Part shown: positions 1 to 6,982 of the stretch, piece after piece
How positions within the stretch are numbered: the first letter of the stretch is position 1
How the letters are laid out: each line of letters opens with the position of its first letter
Origin: an uncultured Clostridia bacterium
GTDB taxonomy: Bacteria > Bacillota > Clostridia > Oscillospirales > Ruminococcaceae
Direction of reading: 5' to 3'
NCBI GenBank assembly: GCA_937891895.1
Contig: CALATN010000040.1
Span: forward strand, 1-14,327
DNA length: 14,327 bases
Position numbers and translations under genes: made by a program
The notes under the pieces: generated by a model
What the model was told of the DNA's origin: nothing
Seen by the model: only the letters and a program-made list of their open reading frames with translations
Database searches by the model: none

Positions 1-1015
1 CCGTTCAATGATACAGATGTCACTCCTGCTGGCACGTTCTATCAGAAGACTTCACCAGGCGGGTCTTGCACATTCCGACCTTTCCAACAACAACGTGCTT
101 ATCGACCCGAAGTCGGGCAACTGCGTTGTTATTGATATCGATACGCTTGTTGTGCCGGGGCTTTTCCCTCCTGAAGTTGCGGGAACACGTGGCTATATTG
201 CCCCTGAAGTTCTCTCAACAATGGAGCTTGACCGTAACGACCCAAGAAGAATGATTCCAAGCTCAGTAACGGATTTGCACGCACTTGCGGTGCTTATCTA
301 TGAGTACCTGTTCTTCCGTCATCCGCTTATGGGACCGAAGATTTATTCAACCGAGTCAGCTGAGCGTGACGATTACCTCGGCCTGGGTCCAATGGCAACC
401 TTTATCGAGCATCCCGAAGATACATCAAACCGTCCGTCTGCGCTTAAAACAACCATCAAGGACCTTGGCCCTGTAATGGAAAAGCTATTTCTGCGTGCGT
501 TCGTTGACGGTCTTCATAACCCTGCTTTGCGTCCATCTGCAATGGAATGGGAACGTGGTCTTGTCAAGACATGGGATTTGCTCCATAAGTGTTCAAATCC
601 GTCCTGCGAAAAGAAATGGTTTGTTCTGCACGATATAAATAACCCTGTCTGTCCATTCTGCGGAACACGTATTACAGACAAGAATATTGTGCGTTTCGAA
701 CTCAGTTCAGAGGTGCGTGGACACGACGGCGAATGGAGAAGCTACTCCGAGCTTGACGTGGTAAACAACACACCACTTTTCAAATGGCATCTCTACAGTA
801 ACGTTTTTGCCGATGAAAAGGCGGATAAGTCATTGCAGGCATATGTCTGCTGTCATAATGGTGAGTGGTTTCTCATAAACCGATGTGCAGACGGTATGCT
901 TTCACCGCAGGGTAATCCGGTGCCTGCAGGTCAGGCAATACGCCTTACCGACGGAACAGTTTTCCGTGGTTCACGTCACGAGCGAGGAATGTTAATCAGG
1001 GTAAGGATTATTTAA
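1..1015 (+). CDS. Ter-module protein kinase with zinc-ribbon and FHA-like tail (5' partial)
   Basis: The reading frame is open to the window edge, so the N-lobe of the kinase lies outside; ATG at 8 is probably internal. Numbering from that ATG: the catalytic loop is HSDLSNNN (residues 22-29, with Asp24 and Asn29 matching HRDxxxxN), the metal-binding DFG is replaced by D43-I-D45, and the activation segment ends GYIAPE (62-67). A zinc ribbon follows (C195, C200, C215, C218). Residues ~250-335 are beta-rich with a GEWFLIN...GxxLxDGxxFRGS pattern resembling a diverged FHA domain. Kinases with DxD and a zinc ribbon occur beside TerD and TerY genes in Ter stress systems (family knowledge). A cytosolic Ser/Thr kinase is the likely role. 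The next gene starts 26 nt downstream. Kinase call is firm; FHA call is tentative. Confidence 0.82.
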   Translation, partial: RSMIQMSLLLARSIRRLHQAGLAHSDLSNNNVLIDPKSGNCVVIDIDTLVVPGLFPPEVAGTRGYIAPEVLSTMELDRNDPRRMIPSSVTDLHALAVLIYEYLFFRHPLMGPKIYSTESAERDDYLGLGPMATFIEHPEDTSNRPSALKTTIKDLGPVMEKLFLRAFVDGLHNPALRPSAMEWERGLVKTWDLLHKCSNPSCEKKWFVLHDINNPVCPFCGTRITDKNIVRFELSSEVRGHDGEWRSYSELDVVNNTPLFKWHLYSNVFADEKADKSLQAYVCCHNGEWFLINRCADGMLSPQGNPVPAGQAIRLTDGTVFRGSRHERGMLIRVRII

Positions 1016-1041
1016 TTTCCCAACAGAGAGGAATATGATTT

Positions 1042-3069
1042 ATGTCTTTAACCGGTCTTTCTGCAAGAGAAGCAGAGGCTTCAATACAGAAATACGGCTT
1101 GAATGAGCGAACAATTGAAATAAGTTTTGCTGACTATATTATCAAAGGTATGAAATCATTAAGCTGCAAGCTTTTTATAATTGCGGCAATGATTAAAATT
1201 ATTGCTTTGCTTCTTGGTCTTCTTGAAGTAACCGCACCTGTTTCCGATGCAATAAGTATATTCGTGCTTTCGGGTCTTGCAGTGCTTTGTGCATTCTTTG
1301 AAGCAGTATTACGTTATTCATCTGATAAGAAAACAACAGAGATATGTACTGCAGCGAAGCAAAGTGTGTATACCGTACTTCGCGGCGGAAAAATTGAGCG
1401 GATAGAAGAAAAAATGCTTGCTGTCGGAGATATTGTCTATCTTTCAGCAGGGGATATTATTCCCGCCGACGGACTTGTTGCAGAGGGCAGATTTATTGTT
1501 GACCAGTCAGAATTCGGTATTCTTGAAAAAGCCGAAAAAACAACGCCGCCTTCATCTTTTCACGGAAACAGGGCAATGGGCTTAAAAAGTGCGTACAGTC
1601 TTTACAAGGGTATGGTTGCTTCGTCAGGCAGCGGTGCAATGAAAATTACTGCGACAGGCGATAATGTTTCAGGTGCGGACAAAGGAAAAGCCGGGCTTGA
1701 AATACATAGTAACAATTTCAGCGGGATACTTCGCATAGGCGGAATAATCGGTGCTGTCTGTGCGGCAACTGTATTTGTGTTCTGTGCAATTTATGGCAGT
1801 ATGTCTGGACAGCTTGTGAAGGGATTGCTTGAAGGCTTTTCAGCAGCGTCGGTTGTGCTTGCTATAGTTTGCCTTTGCGGTAAAAACCTTATTGTTGAAG
1901 CAACTGCTGCAAGAATAATGAATAACCTTGATAAGCGGGATGTGAAGATTTCGAAGCCCGATATTCTGAACGATATGGACAAGATAAATGTTGTTTTTGT
2001 TGACAAAACAGGCTCATATACAGATGGAGAATATATCGTCAGCGGTTTTATTGATGGTACAGGAAATCAGATTGATAAGCTTGATGATGTCAATGAAAAA
2101 ATAGTTGCACTTGTTAAAACTGCTGTTGTCAATACATCTACCGCTTATCTTGATAATGATAACACAGTTTACGGTGGTACTGCAGTTGACAGGGCAATCC
2201 TTGAATTTGCCAAAAAAGCGGCAGGCAAGGTAAAGGTAAAGAAGCTGTCAGGGCTGAGAAGCGGCGGCATAAGCGCTGTTACCGTAAATATTGACGGTAA
2301 GCTTGCAACATTTATGAGCGGAAACGCAGAGCTGATTATCAACAAATGCTCAGAAAGTTTTTCTGCTGACGGAAAAAAGAAAAGAATTACTAACAGTGAT
2401 GCACTGATAAAGCTTGCGGCAACTATTTCTTTGACAGGAAATGACGTTATTGCACTTGCGGTAAGTGATCGTGCTATGAAGGATGAAAAGCTTCCTAATG
2501 GTGGCTGCACGCTTATAGGAATGCTGACTCTTCACGATAAGATGTACGAAAACATTGCCGATGACCTTGACAATCTTGAAAAAAGCGGCGTAAGAACAAT
2601 TCTTATGACCTCAGCAAGCCGTGAAACTGTAATATACACGCTGAAGAAATCAGGCAAAAAGGGTAAGGGTGTAATCCTGAGTTCAGAACAGCTTGCTAAA
2701 ATGAATGACAAGGAGCTTTCAAAAAGGTTTTCAGATATCAGAGCTATTGTCAATGCTGACGCTTCCGATAAGCTTCGTGTAATACGTGAAGCGGCTGAAC
2801 AGGGACTGAAAAGCTGTGCAGTTGGAGCTGATGCAGTAAATATGCACATACTTGATGAAACAGATACAGCGATTGCTTCGTCAGTATGTCCGTCAGCAAT
2901 CCGCAGTAACTCCGACGCTTCCGCTGAAATAAGCGGCCTGACAGCGGCAGCACTTCTTCGCAGCAGCGCTGAAAGCTTTGCAAAGCAAAGCAAAATATTC
3001 ATCACAGCAAGAATTATCGCTGCTGTGCTTATTTCAATAATGACAATAATTTCTATAATCGGGTGGTGA
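1042..3069 (+). CDS. Degenerate P-type cation ATPase (probable pseudo-pump)
   Basis: 675 aa against about 850-900 for Ca2+-type pumps. The Cation_ATPase_N signature GLSAREAEASIQKYGLNE lies at 5-22, membrane helices at about 42-62, 70-90, 230-252 and 262-284, and the actuator motif VGDIVYLSAGDIIPADG at 128-144. The phosphorylation site is kept as D321-K-T-G-S. Other hallmarks are gone: TGES aligns to G159-I-L-E162, the M4 ion-binding PEGLP to about residues 278-282 (LCGKN), TGD to T523-S-A, and GDGVND to A596-D-A-V-N-M601. After the P domain there is one helix (652-673) instead of six. The protein may still be phosphorylated at Asp321, but ion transport is unlikely (inference). Start ATG follows GAGAGG by 10 nt. 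The stop is 4 nt from the next gene, so translation is probably coupled. P-type ATPases are known neighbours of TerD genes. Confidence 0.85.
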   Translation: MSLTGLSAREAEASIQKYGLNERTIEISFADYIIKGMKSLSCKLFIIAAMIKIIALLLGLLEVTAPVSDAISIFVLSGLAVLCAFFEAVLRYSSDKKTTEICTAAKQSVYTVLRGGKIERIEEKMLAVGDIVYLSAGDIIPADGLVAEGRFIVDQSEFGILEKAEKTTPPSSFHGNRAMGLKSAYSLYKGMVASSGSGAMKITATGDNVSGADKGKAGLEIHSNNFSGILRIGGIIGAVCAATVFVFCAIYGSMSGQLVKGLLEGFSAASVVLAIVCLCGKNLIVEATAARIMNNLDKRDVKISKPDILNDMDKINVVFVDKTGSYTDGEYIVSGFIDGTGNQIDKLDDVNEKIVALVKTAVVNTSTAYLDNDNTVYGGTAVDRAILEFAKKAAGKVKVKKLSGLRSGGISAVTVNIDGKLATFMSGNAELIINKCSESFSADGKKKRITNSDALIKLAATISLTGNDVIALAVSDRAMKDEKLPNGGCTLIGMLTLHDKMYENIADDLDNLEKSGVRTILMTSASRETVIYTLKKSGKKGKGVILSSEQLAKMNDKELSKRFSDIRAIVNADASDKLRVIREAAEQGLKSCAVGADAVNMHILDETDTAIASSVCPSAIRSNSDASAEISGLTAAALLRSSAESFAKQSKIFITARIIAAVLISIMTIISIIGW

Positions 3070-3073
3070 TTTT

Positions 3074-4366
3074 TTGAGCAGCAAGGATATCCAGCAGCTT
3101 CTGGATAACCCCGACAGCTATGGTAGAGTCGAACTTCCGAAAGGGGAGTTTGAGGGCGGCTTCATCGTGCGGAAAAGCTGTGTGATAAACGGCAATGATG
3201 CACTTTTGTGGAGCAACTCAGGTCCCGTGCTTATTATTGATGCCGAAAATGTTCGGATTGACAATATGAACATTGAGCTTACAAACAGCAATCTTCCTCA
3301 GGAACGAAATATTTCTGTGTTCTGTCGTAACGAGGACACGTCTTTCAAAAACGTTGCAGTGAACGGTGCAATACTTGGCATAAAGGATGAGGAACAATTC
3401 TGGGGAATGCCGAGAATTGTTGACCTTGGTATCTTTGAAGCCGAAAAAAATCATGCGTATGCAATAGAAATATATTCACCTGTCGAAGCGGAAATAAACT
3501 GTAATTTTCACGATATATCCTTGTCGTCTGATACGCTTGTCCAAGGCTACAATACAATTACGATTAACGTGGGAAAAATCAGAAGCGGCTCGGTTATTTA
3601 TGGAAATATCGTGATTAAATCCGCAGTTGAAAGAAGAATAATTCTCTGTGGTACAGCAGGAAGTGAAAATACTTATTCAGACGGTGCAATGCTTCACACA
3701 ATTGACAGGGAAGCACCTGCGGCTTATGCAGAAATGCTTAATAGTCTTGACTATGTTCAGCTTGCAACAATGCCTGAGCCTGAGCTTGAAACAGTAGAGC
3801 CTGAGCCTGAAGAGCCTGAAGAAGAAATTACTGTTGAGTATAACGAGGAAAATGTGATAATTGCCCCGGGAAAGCGTCTGCCTATTGCACCGAAGCAGTA
3901 TAAAATTGAGCTGACAGGAAAATCAGAAATAAAAATGGATATTGACGCGTATATGTTTATGCTTGACAGCAATGGCAGAGTGATCGGAGACAGAAGTATG
4001 ATTTTCTTCGGCAATGACCACTCTGATTGTGGAAGTGTAACATATCTCAATGCTCCCGACAAGCGTGTGATGTATGTGGATTTCCGAAGAATTCCTGCCA
4101 AAGTCAGTATGATGGTTGTGTTATTTTCAATTTATGGCAACAATCCTACTCATCTTTTCGATAAGCTTTCGGACGGTGATGTGAGCATTCTTTGCGAAAA
4201 TGGTGTTCATATGCATCTGCCGATTTCTGATAATATCAGCAAGAGAACCCTTCTTGCAGTAGCCTTTGAGCGTACCGACGGAATATGGGAAATGATACCG
4301 TCTGGCAAGGGTATAGGACTTCCTCTTGAAGAAATCTGCCGAGGCTACGGCGTAACAATTGTCTGA
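3074..4366 (+). CDS. Beta-helix-like / TerD domain fusion protein
   Basis: 430 aa, starting at a TTG placed 5 nt after GGTGGTG; no nearby in-frame ATG fits. Residues 8-100 read as short beta strands (GEFEGGFIVRKSCVINGNDALL, then VRIDNMNIEL) typical of a right-handed beta-helix. Residues ~115-205 form a second beta-rich stretch of unknown family. A Pro/Glu linker (234-253) leads into a TerD domain (~258-430): DAYMFMLDSNGRVIGD (291-306), FFGNDHSDCGSV (311-322), a dense beta core, then GIWEMIPSGKGIGLPLEEI and YGVTIV at the end. The GDxxxGxGxGDDE calcium-binding loop of classical TerD is shortened to LNAPDK (325-330), so Ca2+ binding may be reduced. TerD proteins act in tellurite and general stress responses; the role here is inferred from the family and neighbours. 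No signal peptide. Confidence 0.8.
   Translation: MSSKDIQQLLDNPDSYGRVELPKGEFEGGFIVRKSCVINGNDALLWSNSGPVLIIDAENVRIDNMNIELTNSNLPQERNISVFCRNEDTSFKNVAVNGAILGIKDEEQFWGMPRIVDLGIFEAEKNHAYAIEIYSPVEAEINCNFHDISLSSDTLVQGYNTITINVGKIRSGSVIYGNIVIKSAVERRIILCGTAGSENTYSDGAMLHTIDREAPAAYAEMLNSLDYVQLATMPEPELETVEPEPEEPEEEITVEYNEENVIIAPGKRLPIAPKQYKIELTGKSEIKMDIDAYMFMLDSNGRVIGDRSMIFFGNDHSDCGSVTYLNAPDKRVMYVDFRRIPAKVSMMVVLFSIYGNNPTHLFDKLSDGDVSILCENGVHMHLPISDNISKRTLLAVAFERTDGIWEMIPSGKGIGLPLEEICRGYGVTIV
3774..3824 (+). repeat. Pro-Glu codon repeat encoding the TerD linker
   Basis: Repeated CCTGAG/GAGCCT hexamers encode PEPELETVEPEPEEPEEE between the beta-rich N-terminal part and the TerD domain. It is a low-complexity, acidic, probably extended spacer that separates the two folds. 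Confidence 0.75.
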
Positions 4367-4382
4367 TAAGAAAGGAAAAACT

Positions 4383-5009
4383 ATGGAATATAATGAGCTG
4401 ATAAACAAACGCCGCAGCATAAGGAAATATCTTGCTGACAGCGTTGACGACAGTATGATTGAACAGCTTGTTTCAGCAGCAGTAACCGCACCAAGCGGCT
4501 GCAACAGCCAGTGCTGGCGGTTTGTGGCAATCAGAACTCCCGAAAAGATTTACGCACTTGCAGAAGCGGTTGAAAGGGGAGTACGTCGCTTCTACAGCGA
4601 TGCCGAAGACGAAAACTTTGTTGCATCAAGAGTGAAGCAGACAACCTTTTTCAAGAACGCACCTGTGGTAATTCTGGTGTACCTTACCGAAATGAAGTAT
4701 CACGACCCACGTGTTGAGGAGTATTATTCCGCAAAGGATTACGGACACAGCGAAATGCTTTACGCATTGGGAAATCCCGACGTGCTGAGTGTTGGTGCAG
4801 CAGTTGAAAATCTGCTTCTCAAAGCCGAGGAGTTGGGACTTGGTGCTTGCTGGATGAACGACCCCATTGTTTCCGCAGAGGAAATAAATGCGTTCATTGG
4901 TGCACCTGAGGGACACCGTCTTATGAGCGTAATTCCTGTCGGCAAGCCCGCATATGTGCCGCGTGAAAAACAGATGAAGCCAATGAACGAGGTTTTTGAA
5001 ATCATATAA
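4383..5009 (+). CDS. Nitroreductase-family flavoprotein
   Basis: 208 aa. ATG at 4383 is preceded by AAAGGA with a 6-nt spacer; an upstream in-frame TTG at 4359 overlaps the TerD gene and has no comparable site. The N-terminus NKRRSIRKYLADSVDD and the APSGCNSQCWRFV segment (about residues 32-44) are the FMN-binding signatures of the nitroreductase fold. The LGLGACWMNDP region and the terminal GKPAYVPREK also match. Members are homodimeric FMN enzymes using NAD(P)H to reduce nitro compounds, quinones or other electrophiles; the substrate here cannot be read. The 16-nt gap after the TerD gene implies co-transcription, and a redox enzyme is plausible in a stress operon. A terminator follows 5 nt after the stop. 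Confidence 0.88.
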   Translation: MEYNELINKRRSIRKYLADSVDDSMIEQLVSAAVTAPSGCNSQCWRFVAIRTPEKIYALAEAVERGVRRFYSDAEDENFVASRVKQTTFFKNAPVVILVYLTEMKYHDPRVEEYYSAKDYGHSEMLYALGNPDVLSVGAAVENLLLKAEELGLGACWMNDPIVSAEEINAFIGAPEGHRLMSVIPVGKPAYVPREKQMKPMNEVFEII

Positions 5010-5014
5010 AATAA

Positions 5015-5040
5015 GGGTATCGAGTTTTATCTCGATACCC
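5015..5040. terminator. Bidirectional rho-independent terminator
   Basis: Perfect 10-bp stem GGGTATCGAG / CTCGATACCC with loop TTTTAT. On the + strand it is followed by ATTTTTTATTTT and ends the Ter operon. On the - strand it is followed by TTATTTTAT and ends the chemoreceptor gene, whose stop is at 5046. It serves two converging genes. Confidence 0.92.
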
Positions 5041-5045
5041 ATTTT

Positions 5046-6842
5046 TTATTTTGTCTTGAAGGACTCCGCAATCTTCTTCATTCGGTTAGCTTCGGTAACA
5101 ATCGCCTTTGCGTCTGTCGTGTCAGGCTTCACAGGTTCGTATGCAGGTTCAAGTGAAAGCTGGAGAATTAAGTCCTCTGCGGATTTTGCAGCATCTGCGT
5201 ATTCCTTGGCCGCATTGGTAAGAACATTCATCTGTGCAAGCGCCTCATCAGCGGAAGCAAGCGCTTCTTCAAGAAGTGCAGCAGTCTGTTTCGCAAGGGT
5301 TGAACCCTTGGAAATGGAGGAAACAGTGCCTTCGATAAGCTCTGTTGTGGACTTTGCAGAATCGGAACTCATCTGCGCAAGGGAGCGAACTTCCTCGGCA
5401 ACAACCGCAAAGCCTTTTCCGAATTCACCTGCACCCGAAGCCTCGATAGCGGCATTGAGCGCAAGAATATTTGTCTGGAAAGCAATATCCTCAATCTGTT
5501 CAACAACATCAACAATTCCGTCGGTGTTGTCATTGATTGAGTAAATCGCCTCTGTAAGATTGTCAAGCTTTTTCTGTTCGTCAGCAAGCTTCTGTCTTGT
5601 TTCTTCAAGCTTTGCAGCAGTCTTGTTTGCCTCGGCAACAATATCGGTACAATCCTCAAAAGCGTTGTAAACCGCAACGTTTTTCTTTACAGGTTCAGGC
5701 TTTGCAGCGGATTTTACCGTAATCTTTTCAGCGTTGTCAATAACCTTTTCCGAAGCTGTGCGGATACGTGAAAGCGCCTTTCTGAGCGTTTTCTTTACGT
5801 CGGAAAGCGCATCGTGAATCATAGCGAAATCGCCTGCATAAACAGCCTTGTCCTCGGAAATGTCACCCTCAGCAACGTGGTTGATTGAAACTGTGATTTC
5901 GCGGATACAACCGTTGAGTGCACCGATTGTCTTGTTGAGTGCCTCAGCAATCGCCATTGACTCGTCGTTGTAGTAAGCCTTCGGAACAGGGGATGTGAAA
6001 TCGCCCTCGGCAAGTGCGGAAATACGCTTTGCCATTGACTTGATAGGAGTAAGGGTCTTGCTGAGAATTACAACAATAATCAGGCTCAGCAGAGCTGCAA
6101 GAATAACCGAAAGAATAACCGATGTAACAATTTCAAATGTAAGCGGCGGCATAAGTTCCTGAGGAACAGCCTCAACATAAATTGTCCAGCCCGCACGGCT
6201 GTCGATAACATTTGAAGTAACATAGATATCAACATTGTCGGAAGCTTGTCCGGCTATAATGCCGTTTTCATCCTTGACATAAACAGCGCAGGACTTGCCG
6301 AGCGAAATCTTATCAAAGGTTTCATCGAAGAATTCACTGCCCAGCGTGCACACAAGCACACCTGCACGGTCTTTGTTTAAGTAATCGAGAGGAGCAGAGT
6401 AGGTGCAGACGCTTCTTCCGTCAAGCTCATAAGGAGCCGTAAGCCAGGGTGTACCGCCAACAGCATTTATTACAGCTTCGTTTGAGGAATAATCAGTTTT
6501 TCCGTCAATTGATTTCATATCGGATGCGTTTACCACGTCAAAAATCATACCTGTGCCTTCATAGCTTTCGTTTCTTGCTTCAAGCAAGCGCAGACGATAC
6601 GAGTCAACTGCACGGCTCATTGACAAATCCTTTGAAACGTCAGCGGCAACAGCAGTAACTGCGTCAATCTTTCCTGAAAGAGCATCAGCCGCAGTAACTG
6701 CACTCTGGTCTATAAGTGATGTTACAACAGCTTCAGCCGAACGCTTTGCTGCCGAATATGATATAAGGGAAAACATCACTGCCGCAACCGCAAATACCGC
6801 AAAGGTCACAGCAATCAGCTTCGTTTTAACTGAATACTTCAA
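5046..6842 (-). CDS. Methyl-accepting chemotaxis-like receptor
   Basis: 598 aa from a TTG at 6842, which follows a strong AAAGGAAGGGAAG site by 5 nt. An in-frame ATG at 6890 gives 614 aa but lies upstream of the apparent -10 box and has no site. Layout: TM1 about 8-28, an extracytoplasmic single-Cache-like sensor to about 230 (DIYVTSNVIDSRAGWTIYVEAVP at its end), TM2 about 233-261, HAMP about 262-315 (LTPIKSMAKRISALAEGDF), a Lys/Pro linker (AAKPEPVKKN), and the signalling hairpin IEDIAFQTNILALNAAIEA...GKGFAVVAEEVRSLA (~450-489). The tip reads ASGAGEFG, so the trimer-contact Arg of ARAGE is Gly. The coiled-coil arms are short and no C-terminal CheR-binding pentapeptide is seen. The ligand is unknown. 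It would signal to CheA/CheW if these exist in the genome. Confidence 0.9.
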   Translation of the reverse strand: MKYSVKTKLIAVTFAVFAVAAVMFSLISYSAAKRSAEAVVTSLIDQSAVTAADALSGKIDAVTAVAADVSKDLSMSRAVDSYRLRLLEARNESYEGTGMIFDVVNASDMKSIDGKTDYSSNEAVINAVGGTPWLTAPYELDGRSVCTYSAPLDYLNKDRAGVLVCTLGSEFFDETFDKISLGKSCAVYVKDENGIIAGQASDNVDIYVTSNVIDSRAGWTIYVEAVPQELMPPLTFEIVTSVILSVILAALLSLIIVVILSKTLTPIKSMAKRISALAEGDFTSPVPKAYYNDESMAIAEALNKTIGALNGCIREITVSINHVAEGDISEDKAVYAGDFAMIHDALSDVKKTLRKALSRIRTASEKVIDNAEKITVKSAAKPEPVKKNVAVYNAFEDCTDIVAEANKTAAKLEETRQKLADEQKKLDNLTEAIYSINDNTDGIVDVVEQIEDIAFQTNILALNAAIEASGAGEFGKGFAVVAEEVRSLAQMSSDSAKSTTELIEGTVSSISKGSTLAKQTAALLEEALASADEALAQMNVLTNAAKEYADAAKSAEDLILQLSLEPAYEPVKPDTTDAKAIVTEANRMKKIAESFKTK

Positions 6843-6878
6843 TGCTACTTCCCTTCCTTTCTTTTTACATATACACTT

Positions 6879-6920
6879 ATTATACAACATTTTACACTAT
6901 AATGGAATGTTTTTTGTCAA
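6879..6920 (-). promoter_or_regulatory. Candidate promoter of the chemoreceptor gene
   Basis: On the - strand a perfect TATAAT lies at 6879-6884, about 37 nt before the TTG start, but its -35 (around ATTCCA, 6903-6908) is poor. A perfect TTGACA lies at 6915-6920 with only a weak -10 (TGTAAA, 6891-6896) at 18-nt spacing. One of these two probably drives the gene; which one cannot be decided by eye. Confidence 0.45.
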
Positions 6921-6940
6921 TTTGTATATGTAAATATTTT

Positions 6941-6979
6941 GTGAACAAAACAACGCTGCAGCTAAAGCCACAGCGTTGT
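6941..6979 (-). terminator. Rho-independent terminator of the MoxR-DUF58-transglutaminase operon
   Basis: The hairpin at 6950-6979 has a 9-bp perfect outer stem (ACAACGCTG / CAGCGTTGT) that extends to 13 bp with two G-T wobbles around a TTTA loop. On the - strand it is followed by TTTGTT. It begins 4 nt after the transglutaminase stop and separates that operon from the chemoreceptor gene. Confidence 0.85.
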
Positions 6980-6982
6980 CAG

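Noticed and set aside
2169..3005. Long - strand frames opposite the P-type ATPase gene.
   Set aside because: They mirror the codon pattern of the real gene, show no domain signature and lack start signals.
4996..5544. Open frame of 182 codons on the + strand, opposite the chemoreceptor gene.
   Set aside because: Ser/Ala-rich antisense shadow of the conserved signalling domain; it would cross the terminator and has no ribosome binding site.
6842..6890. ATG at 6890 as start of the chemoreceptor.
   Set aside because: The ATG lies upstream of a perfect TATAAT and has no ribosome binding site, while TTG 6842 follows a very strong one and leads directly into TM1.
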